Part shown: piece by piece, positions 55,515 to 64,000 of the stretch
How the letters are laid out: each line of letters starts with the position of its first letter
Numbering within the stretch: position 1 is the first letter of the stretch
Source of the DNA: JBBQKF01 sp038326615
Lineage (GTDB): Bacteria; Bacillota; Clostridia; Saccharofermentanales; UBA5734
Length of the DNA: 64,000 bases
Reading direction: 5' to 3'
NCBI GenBank assembly: GCA_038326615.1
Contig: JBBQKF010000002.1
Location: 14,375 to 78,374, forward strand
The notes under the pieces: generated by a model
Told to the model about the DNA's origin: nothing
Database searches by the model: none
Seen by the model: only the letters and a program-made list of their open reading frames with translations
Position numbers and translations under genes: made by a program

Positions 55515-56099
55515 ATGAGTTTAGTACCAATGGTCATAGAGCAAACAAATCGTGGGGAGCGTTCTTACGATATTTTTTCAAGATTGCTTAAAGAGCGTAT
55601 CATCATGTTGAGTGATGAAGTTAATGAAGTAACAGCAAGCCTTATTGCAGCACAACTTTTGTATCTTGAAGCTGAAGATCCTGACAAGGATATTCAATTT
55701 TACATAAACAGCCCAGGTGGGTCAGTTTCTGCAGGACTTATGATTTTTGACACAATGCAATACGTAAAGCCTGATGTTCAGACAATTTGTGTTGGGATGG
55801 CAGCAAGCATGGGTGCATTTTTACTAGCAGCAGGTGCTCCTGGCAAACGCTTTGCATTACCAAATGCTGAAGTTATGATTCACCAACCATTAGGGGGTGC
55901 TCAGGGTCAAGCATCTGATATCAGAATTGCAGCTGATCATATTATTAGAACAAAGGAACGCCTGAATAGAATCTTAAGTGAGAAAACAGGACAACCATAT
56001 GAGAAGATTGTTGTAGACACAGAGCGCGATAACTGGCTTACATCAGAACAGGCAAAAGAATATGGTATGATTGATCATATCATGGAGAAGAGGGCATAG
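55515..56099 (+). CDS. clpP: ATP-dependent Clp protease proteolytic subunit
   Basis: Serine protease chamber for ClpX/ClpC. Catalytic triad context visible: GMAASMGAFLLAAG (Ser), MIHQPLGGAQGQ (His) and ERDNWLTSEQA (Asp). 194 residues, normal, with the usual processed N-terminus (SLVPMVIEQTNRGERSYDI). GAGAGGAG precedes ATG. clpX follows five bases after the stop. No CtsR box was seen upstream. Confidence 0.97.
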   Translation: MSLVPMVIEQTNRGERSYDIFSRLLKERIIMLSDEVNEVTASLIAAQLLYLEAEDPDKDIQFYINSPGGSVSAGLMIFDTMQYVKPDVQTICVGMAASMGAFLLAAGAPGKRFALPNAEVMIHQPLGGAQGQASDIRIAADHIIRTKERLNRILSEKTGQPYEKIVVDTERDNWLTSEQAKEYGMIDHIMEKRA

Positions 56100-56104
56100 T
56101 TTAG

Positions 56105-57445
56105 ATGTCAGAAGACGGAAAGAACAAAACAGGGAAAAAAGGTACAAAAGCCAAGGGATCTGCGACAACGTATGATCCTTTTGAGTGTTCATTTTGTGGC
56201 AAATCTGAAACTGAAGTTGGCAGATTAATTGCTGGGCCAGGTGTTTTCATTTGCAACGAATGTATTTCACTTTGTGAACAGATTTTAGAAGAAGAAATCG
56301 GTGAGGAAGAAGAAATCAAAGAACCAGATGAAATTAAAGAAGTACCTTCACCCAAAAAAATTAAAGAGGCACTTGATCAATATGTAATTGGTCAGGAACG
56401 TGCAAAGAAAGCTCTCTCAGTTGCAGTTTATAATCATTACAAGAGAGTATTTACTCCACAAAACACTAAAAATGATGACGACGTTGAAATTTCTAAAAGT
56501 AACATTTTAATGCTTGGACCAACTGGTTGTGGTAAAACTTTACTTGCTCAAACATTAGCACGAGTACTCAATGTGCCTTTTGCTATTGCTGATGCAACTG
56601 CACTTACTGAGGCTGGTTATGTTGGTGAGGATGTAGAGAATATTTTACTTAAGTTACTTCAAAATGCTGATTATAATGTCGAAAGAGCTCAGCGTGGAAT
56701 TATCTATATTGATGAAATCGACAAAATAACAAGAAAATCTGAGAATCCTTCAATAACAAGAGATGTAAGCGGTGAAGGTGTTCAACAGGCATTACTTAAA
56801 ATTCTCGAAAGTACAATAGCAAATGTTCCGCCGCAGGGAGGACGTAAACATCCTCATCAGGAATTCATTCAGATTGATACAACAAATATTTTATTTATTT
56901 GTGGTGGTGCATTTGACGGAATTGAAAAAATCATTCAAAACCGTACAGGCAAAAAATCTATTGGCTTCGGAGCTGAGATTGAATCAAAGAAAGATCATCT
57001 TTCTAAAGATTTTCTCAAAGAAATCATGCCAACAGACTTACTTAAATATGGGTTGATTCCAGAGTTTATCGGTAGAATACCTGTTATTGTTACGCTTGAA
57101 GGCCTTGATGAAGCAGCTTTAATTCGTATCCTTAGTGAACCCAGAAATGCTCTTGTTAAGCAGTATAAGAAATTACTTCATATGGACCGTGTTCATCTGG
57201 AGTTTGAGCCAGAAGCAATTGAAGCAGTAGCAAAGCTTGCAAGAGAGAGAAATACTGGTGCAAGAGGGCTTAGAGCTATCCTTGAAGATATTATGATGGA
57301 TGTTATGTACGAAATTCCATCTCGATATGACATCGATAAGTGCATCATTACGAAAGACAATATTTTAAACCACACAGCACCAATTCTTGTACTTAAGGAC
57401 CATGCAAGAATCAAAAAAAACAATCAGCAAGAGTTACCGGCATAA
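56105..57445 (+). CDS. clpX: ATP-dependent Clp protease ATP-binding subunit ClpX
   Basis: AAA+ unfoldase for ClpP. Zinc-binding domain near the start (CSFCGKSETEVGRL, then CNECISLC), Walker A GPTGCGKTLLAQ, Walker B IIYIDEIDKI, and the IGF-loop region IGFGAEIE that contacts ClpP. 446 residues. Ends in a short polar tail (KKNNQQELPA) and a strong terminator. Confidence 0.97.
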   Translation: MSEDGKNKTGKKGTKAKGSATTYDPFECSFCGKSETEVGRLIAGPGVFICNECISLCEQILEEEIGEEEEIKEPDEIKEVPSPKKIKEALDQYVIGQERAKKALSVAVYNHYKRVFTPQNTKNDDDVEISKSNILMLGPTGCGKTLLAQTLARVLNVPFAIADATALTEAGYVGEDVENILLKLLQNADYNVERAQRGIIYIDEIDKITRKSENPSITRDVSGEGVQQALLKILESTIANVPPQGGRKHPHQEFIQIDTTNILFICGGAFDGIEKIIQNRTGKKSIGFGAEIESKKDHLSKDFLKEIMPTDLLKYGLIPEFIGRIPVIVTLEGLDEAALIRILSEPRNALVKQYKKLLHMDRVHLEFEPEAIEAVAKLARERNTGARGLRAILEDIMMDVMYEIPSRYDIDKCIITKDNILNHTAPILVLKDHARIKKNNQQELPA

Positions 57446-57482
57446 AACATAAATATTTTAAGTTGATATTTAGTAAATTAAT

Positions 57483-57517
57483 AAAAAGCTTTCCGAATTG
57501 TCGGAAAGCTTTTTTGA
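57483..57517. terminator. Bidirectional terminator after clpX
   Basis: AAAAAGCTTTCCGA and TCGGAAAGCTTTTTT form a 13-bp stem with loop ATTG; usable in both directions, since SecA is encoded on the other strand beyond it. Confidence 0.9.
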
Positions 57518-57691
57518 TTGATATAATAAATATTCATAATGAGCAAAACTAATATTTTTAGAGAAATTAAAAATAGAAAATATTACACAGAATATCAATA
57601 GTAGTTAATAATTTTAATAAAATATTTGAGCAACATTTAGTAATACTAATTAGCTTAATATAAATATAAGTCATTAAATTTGAAAGTATTT

Positions 57692-57858
57692 GGTTCGGGT
57701 GTCAAAAGCATGATTTTTATTTATTGTAATTAGTCAAATTTTGCTCGACGATGACTTAAGAAGATTTCAAATGACAGATTGCTTGTAATGGCCAATATTT
57801 GGCGATTACATCAACATTTATCACCTATCAGTGCTTTGATGTTTTTGACACACGAACC
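57692..57858 (-). mobile_element. MITE-like element, copy E (subfamily 1, inverted)
   Basis: 167 bp, opposite orientation to A-D. On the minus strand it reads GGTTCGTGTGTCAAAAA, ATCAAAGCACTGATAGGTG, GCCAAATATTGGCC and ends CTTTTGACACCCGAACC, closely matching copy A. Flank AAGTATT recurs on both sides (offset by one base). It lies between the clpX terminator and the 3' end of secA. Confidence 0.85.
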
Positions 57859-57880
57859 AAGTATTAAAATTTATAATATT

Positions 57881-60214
57881 TTATTTTTCGAAAAACCGTT
57901 GTTTCCCAATTTTAGCCAAAGAGTCAAGAAACGGGAACAAACTCAATTGTTCAGCAGAATTGCTTACGATATATGTCCAAGTTGAAGTTGGCATCGGGAA
58001 CCCTTGTTCGTCGAGATCGACTCCGTCTTTATCAACAGGGATTGTCTCAAACAAATACACAATCTGGTCGTGAATATTTGTTTTAAGCTCATAAAATGAG
58101 TCAAAAAGTATTCGATTATATTCAAAAAGTGGATCTTTACCAGACATTTTCAATATATGAATACTATCTTTAATATATGCCATATTATCAAGATAATCAG
58201 TCCAGCACTGATTGATTACTCGTAGAATTATTTCTTTTTCGATTTTACTTACAAATATTCTGCCATATTCTTTAACAAGTTCACTATAACGATCCGGAAC
58301 TTCATTTTTGAAATAAACAGATTCGTCAGCGTTTCCTAGCAAAACCTTTAGCCTCATTTTGCGAATATAATCACTTTGCTCCTGTAACATAACAGTATAT
58401 TTACTTAAAGATGTTCTAATATCAAAATGCTGGCCTTCAACAATTCTTTGAAGTCTGTGTGCTTCTTTAATGATATATTCATCCGTTATTGGCATACTGT
58501 CCTGATTTATCCAGTGTTTAGGGGGAACAAGATCCTTTAAATTGTATCTCACAAATATATCGTCTTCAAGACTAATATAAAATTGAGATTTTCCAGGATC
58601 TCCCTGACGTCCTGCTCTTCCTCTTAACTGATTATCAATCCGTAGACTTTCATGCCTATTTGTTCCAATAACGAGTAATCCTCCAGCTAAAACAACTTCA
58701 TCCCTGGTCTTCTCCAAAGTCCCGCCTAATTTAATATCAATACCCCTGCCGGCCATATTTGTTGAAACAGTTATTGCCCTAAATTCGCCCGCTGCAGCAA
58801 TAAGTGATGCTTCCATTTCGTCATTTTTTGCATTAAGAACATTGCATTTAAGATCTAAATTCTCAAGTCTTGCTGCAAGTTCTTCAGATTCTTCTACGCT
58901 TGCGGTCCCTATCAAAACAGGTCTTCCGGATAAGTTCGATTCCCTTATTTTTTCGACGATGGCATTAAATTTATCAGCTCTTTTAAAATAGATTAAGTCA
59001 TGTCTGTCATCACGTATCATTGGGTCGTGAGTTGGAATATGATGAACTCTCATATTATAGGTTTCATAAAACTCTTCACTAGCGGATGCTGCAGTACCAG
59101 TCATTCCGGAAATTCCAGGATAAAGTTTGATAAAAGTCTGCAAAGTAATCTGCCCTAATATCTGACCTTTTTTTGATGGAAGAATACCTTCTTTAGCCTC
59201 AACAGCCTCATGAAGACCATGTGGCCAATGTCTTTTTTTTGCTACGCGGCCAGTAAATTCATCAACAAGTTCTATTGCGCCATTTCTGACAATATAGTCG
59301 ATATCTTTCTTTACTAGCTCTTTTGCGTGAAGTGCATGATTAACGCAAACAATAATATTAAGATTTTCTTCATCGTAAAGATTGTCAATTCCCAATAATG
59401 CTTCAACTTCCTCAATGCCATTTTCTGTCAGATAAATGTTGTTTTCATTATCGTCTGTTTCATAATCATCTGTTGGATTCAATTTTTCTACAATCTTTGC
59501 AATCTCGAACAAGTCAATTGAATGCACAGCTACCATAGATGCAGCAATAACAAGTGGAATCCTTGCTTCGTCGATAAGAATTGAATCAGCCTCATCAATA
59601 ATTGCATAATGAAATTCAGGCATTATAAGTTCATCTTTCGATTTTGCTATGAATTCACGCAAATAATCAAAACCACATTCCTTTGCAGTCATATAAGTTA
59701 TATCTGACTGATAAGCAACTTTTCTTTCTTCGATTGTTTGTCCCTCACAAAGAAATCCTACAGTAAATCCTAGCATGTTATATATTGGCTTCATCATGAA
59801 TGCATCGCGTTTTGCCAGATAATCGTTGAAGGTTAGAATGTGAACACTCTTGCCTGTCAAGGCATTAAGGCATGCAGAAAAAACTGCAGCAAGCGTCTTG
59901 CCTTCGCCGGTTGCCATTTCTGCTAGGTCACAATCATTAAGAACAAGAGCAGCCCACAATTGTTCATCGTGGATTATGATGTTCATTTTTCGGCGGGTAG
60001 CTTCTTTAACAAGTGAAAATGTTTGAACTACAAATTCTTCAATATGATTAATTTTGAGCTGGGAATTATTAGAGAAGGCGTCAAATGCATCTTTTCTAAG
60101 TTCTTCAGAAATTTTTGAAAAGTCTTCGTCAGATGCATCGGTGAGGTCAATTTTGTTGATTTTGTTAATATAGTCGGCATGCTTTGCACTGATTTTTTTT
60201 ATTATCTCAGACAA
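57881..60214 (-). CDS. secA: Preprotein translocase ATPase SecA, short form
   Basis: DEAD-box motor for protein export: LAEMATGEGKTLAAVFSACL (Walker A), NDYLAKRDA, AIIDEADSILIDEARIPL (Walker B and DEAD), GMTGTAASASEEF, STNMAGRGIDIKLGG and QLRGRAGRQGDPG. 777 residues, about 60-100 short of most Firmicutes SecA1, and without the C-terminal zinc/SecB-binding Cys cluster. It could thus be a SecA2-type paralogue, though the sole SecA of the genome cannot be excluded. TTG 60214 follows AAGGGGG by eight bases. Divergent to the Tad genes. Confidence 0.88.
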   Translation of the reverse strand: MSEIIKKISAKHADYINKINKIDLTDASDEDFSKISEELRKDAFDAFSNNSQLKINHIEEFVVQTFSLVKEATRRKMNIIIHDEQLWAALVLNDCDLAEMATGEGKTLAAVFSACLNALTGKSVHILTFNDYLAKRDAFMMKPIYNMLGFTVGFLCEGQTIEERKVAYQSDITYMTAKECGFDYLREFIAKSKDELIMPEFHYAIIDEADSILIDEARIPLVIAASMVAVHSIDLFEIAKIVEKLNPTDDYETDDNENNIYLTENGIEEVEALLGIDNLYDEENLNIIVCVNHALHAKELVKKDIDYIVRNGAIELVDEFTGRVAKKRHWPHGLHEAVEAKEGILPSKKGQILGQITLQTFIKLYPGISGMTGTAASASEEFYETYNMRVHHIPTHDPMIRDDRHDLIYFKRADKFNAIVEKIRESNLSGRPVLIGTASVEESEELAARLENLDLKCNVLNAKNDEMEASLIAAAGEFRAITVSTNMAGRGIDIKLGGTLEKTRDEVVLAGGLLVIGTNRHESLRIDNQLRGRAGRQGDPGKSQFYISLEDDIFVRYNLKDLVPPKHWINQDSMPITDEYIIKEAHRLQRIVEGQHFDIRTSLSKYTVMLQEQSDYIRKMRLKVLLGNADESVYFKNEVPDRYSELVKEYGRIFVSKIEKEIILRVINQCWTDYLDNMAYIKDSIHILKMSGKDPLFEYNRILFDSFYELKTNIHDQIVYLFETIPVDKDGVDLDEQGFPMPTSTWTYIVSNSAEQLSLFPFLDSLAKIGKQRFFEK

Positions 60215-60441
60215 AAGTAATTCCCCCTTAAAGTAAAAATTTTAAATCTTCTAATATTTTACCACTAAATATAATAACTAAGCTATGAAAACTATAAATA
60301 TATTTCAAAATTGTCGTTTTTTGCGAGGGTTTTGTACTGAAATTGTCGAATTATAGGTGCTCACCTAACAGTGTTTTTAGGATATTATTTATATACAGGA
60401 TACGAATTTACATTTTAAACAAAATGAAATGGAGAACAGAA

Positions 60442-62097
60442 ATGAATATTGGAACAAGGATAGCAGAAAGATATTTTGTACAAGAACAAATTGGAAACGA
60501 AACATTCATTGTTGTAAATATTTCATCGGGCACAAGATGGGTTTTAAAACATCTGCCTTTTTTAAAAAATCAAGAGACACTTGATATGCTTCATGTTATT
60601 AGACATCCATCGTTGCCAAGAATATTTGAAACATTCGTAATAGATGAGAAGGATTACTTTCTTTTGGAATACATTGAAGGTGTAACACTTTATGACTTGT
60701 GTGAGAAAAATGGAGGGAAGATATCATTTGTTGATGCATGCGATTATATGGCCGTAATAACTAGGACTTTATATTTTTTGCATTCACAAAGCCCTGCCAT
60801 TTTACATTTAGATATTAAGCCTGGAAATATAGTAATTTCAAAAAACAATCTGCCTTGTCTGATTGATTATGGAACTGCTCAGAATATTAAACCTGATTAT
60901 TCCGATACAAATTTATTACAAAATGGATTTTATGGAACAATGGGGTATTCACCGCCTGAATTGCTTAAAGGCGAACCACCAACAGAGCAAAGCGATATTT
61001 ATATGGTTGGAATGACGTTACTTAGGCTAATATCAGGTGTTGAGCCAACACCTTCATTCCACAACGACACAAAAACTATGGCGTCAATAATGCCTGCTAC
61101 TGTTGCAAAAATAATTGGGCGTTGCATTATGAATAATAAAAATGACCGTTATGGAAATGCAAGCGAACTTGCTTATGATCTAGAAATCGCATGTAGTACA
61201 ACATTAAGTTATGAGACATACCCAAACCGAGAATGCACACCGGTTGCTTGTCTTAATGAATCCTCAGCTGAGAAAAACTATAATCCAGAGGAAAGCATTG
61301 AAAAATCTGTTAACCATGAATACCATGGGAAGAAAAAAAGCAGTAATCACAGAATTTTTTGTATTTGGGATAATTGCCAGTTCGCTGCAGAAATTGCTTA
61401 TGTTATTGCCAGCAAAAAGAAAAAAGTTTTACTTATTGATGCTGATCTTCTTTCACCCGGAATTGATCTATTAGTAGAATTTAAGGACAGTTATTCCCAA
61501 AGCAACCGCAATGTTATTGGTAACAGTAATCTAGCAGATCTTATGGAAGAATACTCAAAAAAGCGCTTGAGTAGCGATTCAATTAAAATGTTTGCACGAA
61601 AAACATCGGTTGAGACTTTATCATGCCTTAGTGGTAACTATCGAATGGAGGACTATGAATATTACAGCACTGAAGGTCTTGTTGAAATAATAAAAACAGC
61701 TTCTCTTAGCTATGATTTTATTGTAATTTCGTGTGGAAAGTTTATTTACGACGAATTCACGTGCGTAACTCAAATTTGTTCGGATATTGTTTTTATACCA
61801 ATCATCGCTAATACAGTTAAATTCAGAGAGTTTAATCGATTTATAAATTTTCTTACCGGTAGGAAGCAACTTGAACGTGAAAAAATAGTTTTTGTTGGTT
61901 ACGACTATATGGCAAGTGAGGATCTTAGCCATGGGACATGCGATGAACTTTGTCAGGGAGCTTTTGCAGGCGTTATTTCATATTCCCAAAAGAGAAGGAT
62001 GATGCAAGGTACCAAAAAGCCGTATATAAATGCTATGGAAAACAGAATTGAGAAGCAATACATGGGTCTTTTGAAAAAATTGTCGATTTCAGTTTAA
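60442..62097 (+). CDS. Protein kinase domain fused to CpaE/TadZ-like domain
   Basis: A 551-residue fusion. Residues about 1-255 are a PknB-type kinase: Lys in RWVLKHL, LEYIEGVTLYDL, HLDIKPGNIVI (Asp and Asn kept; Leu replaces the usual Arg), LIDYGTA (DYG for DFG), GTMGYSPPEL. The glycine-rich loop is not recognisable (QIGNETFIVV). After a linker (~255-300) residues ~303-551 resemble a ParA/MinD-type CpaE/TadZ domain: the P-loop GKT is lost (CIWDNCQFAAEIAYVIA) but KKVLLIDADLLSPGIDLL is kept. ATG 60442 follows GGAGA. Directly upstream of cpaF, so probably a polar-localising and regulatory part of a Tad pilus or secretion system. Confidence 0.8.
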   Translation: MNIGTRIAERYFVQEQIGNETFIVVNISSGTRWVLKHLPFLKNQETLDMLHVIRHPSLPRIFETFVIDEKDYFLLEYIEGVTLYDLCEKNGGKISFVDACDYMAVITRTLYFLHSQSPAILHLDIKPGNIVISKNNLPCLIDYGTAQNIKPDYSDTNLLQNGFYGTMGYSPPELLKGEPPTEQSDIYMVGMTLLRLISGVEPTPSFHNDTKTMASIMPATVAKIIGRCIMNNKNDRYGNASELAYDLEIACSTTLSYETYPNRECTPVACLNESSAEKNYNPEESIEKSVNHEYHGKKKSSNHRIFCIWDNCQFAAEIAYVIASKKKKVLLIDADLLSPGIDLLVEFKDSYSQSNRNVIGNSNLADLMEEYSKKRLSSDSIKMFARKTSVETLSCLSGNYRMEDYEYYSTEGLVEIIKTASLSYDFIVISCGKFIYDEFTCVTQICSDIVFIPIIANTVKFREFNRFINFLTGRKQLEREKIVFVGYDYMASEDLSHGTCDELCQGAFAGVISYSQKRRMMQGTKKPYINAMENRIEKQYMGLLKKLSISV

Positions 62098-62117
62098 TAA
62101 ATTGTGGAGGATAAATT

Positions 62118-63311
62118 ATGCCATTAGTAACATCCCATTACAGACTTGCAGAACTATATGCAGAAAGCGAATCTGAGACAGTACAATCAAATAACACGGA
62201 TTTAAGTCTTCTCGTATCAGCAATTGCAATTGATATTTTGACGAAAGATCCTTTGCTTGTTGCAAATGTGGCATCAGGGAAAACGAGTAAAAGCGTTCTT
62301 GAAACAGCAATTCTTCACTCAACTGAAAATAAAAGACAATTATTTGGATTTTATCAAGATGAATTACTCAAAAGAGTTTTAGATTTCATGTTTGGCTACG
62401 GCCCTTTACAGGATTATATTGAACAAGATGATATCACGGATATTGATGGTACAAGATTTAATGAGTTCTCAATTAAATTGAATGGAGAGCGAAAAAGTGT
62501 TTCCATAGGATTTCTTGACGAAAAAACGTTCGATACATATTGCAGACTTATAATAATTCGAAATGGCGGTATTATTAATGAAAATGACAGTCATTGCAGG
62601 GTTGTCGACGAGGGAAGACGTTTAAGAATAAATGTTTCTATTCCACCTAGGAATGTAACAGGACCCTCAATAAGCATAAGAAAACATAGGCCAGTAAGCT
62701 ATTCACTGGATGAACTTCATGAAAAAAACATGCTCACACTAGAGAATAAGGAAATTTTATATGAATTAGCACAAAATGACGCAAGCGTTGTTTTTTGTGG
62801 CAAAGGCGCTTCAGGGAAAACAACACTTTTAAGAGCATTTATTAAATCAATGCCCGTAATGGAAAGAATCCTTGTTGTTGAAAGTGATTCAGAAATATAT
62901 CCTGAAAAACCTTATTGTATAGCGCAGAGAATCAAGAAATCAAACGAGGGCGGGCGTAGTGTAACGTTGAAAGAACTTGTTGCTGATGGACTTACGATGT
63001 CTCTTGATACTTATTGCGTAGGAGAAATAGTAGGAGATGAGGCATGGGAATTTTTGCGGGCTGCATTTTCGGGACATAAATGTTTGGCGACAACACACTC
63101 GGAAAGCGCAGGGGATACAATGGACCGCTTGCTAACACTTGCAAGATCAGCCTCTTCGGGCGAAAGTGAGTCGGTTTTAAAAAGAATGATTGCTCGAGGA
63201 CTTGACATTGTTGTTTATATGAGCAATTTTCAGGTAGTTGAAATTCAAAAACTAAATAATTATGATTCGGAGAAAAATGTTTATGAAACAGAAGTTCTTT
63301 GGAAACGATGA
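62118..63311 (+). CDS. cpaF: CpaF/TadA-family secretion ATPase
   Basis: A 397-residue VirB11/PulE-type motor ATPase of Tad systems. N-terminal domain with GYGPLQDYIEQDDITDI; the ATPase half has VSIPPRNVTGPSISIRKHR, Walker A FCGKGASGKTTLLR, Asp box ILVVESDSEIY, a Walker-B-like YCVGEIVGDEAWEFL and His box CLATTHSESAG. The Walker B region has GE in place of the usual RPxE context. GGAGG is well placed before ATG. Overlaps the tadB-like start by 29 bases. Confidence 0.88.
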   Translation: MPLVTSHYRLAELYAESESETVQSNNTDLSLLVSAIAIDILTKDPLLVANVASGKTSKSVLETAILHSTENKRQLFGFYQDELLKRVLDFMFGYGPLQDYIEQDDITDIDGTRFNEFSIKLNGERKSVSIGFLDEKTFDTYCRLIIIRNGGIINENDSHCRVVDEGRRLRINVSIPPRNVTGPSISIRKHRPVSYSLDELHEKNMLTLENKEILYELAQNDASVVFCGKGASGKTTLLRAFIKSMPVMERILVVESDSEIYPEKPYCIAQRIKKSNEGGRSVTLKELVADGLTMSLDTYCVGEIVGDEAWEFLRAAFSGHKCLATTHSESAGDTMDRLLTLARSASSGESESVLKRMIARGLDIVVYMSNFQVVEIQKLNNYDSEKNVYETEVLWKR

Positions 63312-63846
63312 AAAGATACGAAAACAACAGCTTGAATTGGTTAGCATGCTTAACAGATGGTACCAGGTAAAGGAAGATTTACTTTTTGCATTTGAAAAAT
63401 GCAGTGAATCAACTATTGGTGAACCGACTAAGAGTTTAATTAAAGATTTTATTGTTAGAATACGCGGTGGCCTAAATATTGAGAGAGCATTAGAGTTATT
63501 CTCAGAATCATACAATAATCAGCAATTCAGAAATTTTGCAACTCAAATTAGATTTAATCTAAAGTACAGAGGCAATACAGGTGAGCTTTTGGATAATTTA
63601 GAGACGCAATTGAGTAAAATTGATGAGGAGTGGACACGAAGAAAAATTGAATCGTCAAAAGATAGGTTTTATCTTTATGGAATATTTATTCTATCTCCAA
63701 TTATTGCAGTTATTGTATTTTCAGCGAATGCTTCTGCACGCGAGTTGTTTTTTGGTCGGCCAATAAGCTTTATTCTATGCATTTTTGCTCTATTGTTCTA
63801 CTTTATGGGGATTCTGATTTACTATATTTCATCCAAAGACAACTAA
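63283..63846 (+). CDS. tadB: TadB-like type II secretion F-domain protein, short
   Basis: About 188 residues: a cytoplasmic T2SSF-type helical domain (LELVSMLNRWYQVKEDLLFA, RGGLNIERALELFSES, FRNFATQIRFNLKYRGNTGE) then two C-terminal membrane helices (about 125-145 and 158-180). The usual N-terminal pair of membrane helices is absent, so it is shorter than normal TadB. Start uncertain: ATG 63283 is ten bases from GGAG inside cpaF, ATG 63277 and 63262 are alternatives. Inner-membrane platform protein of the Tad apparatus. Confidence 0.75.
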   Translation: MKQKFFGNDEKIRKQQLELVSMLNRWYQVKEDLLFAFEKCSESTIGEPTKSLIKDFIVRIRGGLNIERALELFSESYNNQQFRNFATQIRFNLKYRGNTGELLDNLETQLSKIDEEWTRRKIESSKDRFYLYGIFILSPIIAVIVFSANASARELFFGRPISFILCIFALLFYFMGILIYYISSKDN

Positions 63847-64000
63847 CTAGTAATTAAACATAATGGCTATCGTGTTAACTCAGTAAAGGTTGAAAAACTC
63901 CGTAGAATCATACTAAATTTAAGCAATTATAAATCGAACTGTTGAAAAATTAATGGAAGCCACTTTCCTTGATAGTATTTGTAAGTAACAATTTAGTCCT
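63847..64000. other. Window end, nothing recognised
   Basis: About 150 bases after the tadB-like stop with no supported gene start; further Tad genes (tadC, flp) would be expected beyond. Confidence 0.4.

Overview
The window looks like a chromosomal segment of a low-GC Gram-positive bacterium, most likely a member of the Clostridia. This rests on the AT-rich sequence, strong GGAGG ribosome binding sites with several TTG starts, TGA used as stop (standard bacterial code), and Firmicutes-type genes and gene orders: a PASTA-domain kinase with its PP2C phosphatase, tmk-darA-holB-ricT, metG-tatD, tig-clpP-clpX, and a T-box ahead of an indirect Asn-tRNA pathway. No rRNA, tRNA, CRISPR array or prophage was recognised. 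The species cannot be named from this sequence alone.

Layout. 1-10.6 kb: translation and cell-envelope signalling cluster (fmt, yugP, rsmB, rlmN, PP2C phosphatase, prkC, rsgA, rpe, thiN). 10.6-15.1 kb: a hemolysin III-like membrane protein, a LiaF-like protein, and a radical-SAM/DUF4130 pair of putative DNA-modification proteins. 15.5-22.1 kb: tmk, darA, holB, ricT, a small ferredoxin, trmN6, rluF and rsmI. 22.1-32 kb: accessory region with an IS200/IS605-type remnant, an AraC regulator, a 1039-residue membrane protein, an SGNH-like lipoprotein, an XRE regulator and a fused ABC permease without partner genes. 32-42.6 kb: metG, tatD, a PadR-DUF1700-DUF4097 operon, PspC, DUF2284, a beta-helix protein, a HAD phosphatase, a NYN-domain protein and pgeF. 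42.6-48.9 kb: a T-box with an apparent Asn (AAC) specifier, then archaeal-type aspS, gatC, gatA, gatB. 49.1-57.5 kb: nagB-like, purL, tig, clpP, clpX. 57.9-64 kb: a short SecA on the minus strand, diverging from the start of a Tad-type locus (kinase-CpaE-like fusion, CpaF ATPase, TadB-like protein) that runs off the window.

Two things stand out. First, five copies of a ~167-bp non-coding element with 17-bp terminal inverted repeats (GGTTCGGGTGTCAAAAG) lie in intergenic gaps, three of them in and just after the aspS-gatCAB block; at least two carry clean 6-bp flanking duplications, so it is a MITE-like family in two subfamilies. Second, short tandem repeats are unusually common. They fill intergenic gaps (20-, 13-, 12- and 11-bp units), grow out of the 3' ends of genes, and appear inside coding sequences as Asn/Asp/Lys/Thr-rich linkers in thiN, metG, prkC, DUF1700 and the DUF4130 protein.

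The best candidate for a little-described system is the Tad locus at the right end, where a protein kinase domain with an altered glycine loop is fused to a CpaE/TadZ-like domain whose P-loop is lost, directly upstream of the CpaF motor ATPase.
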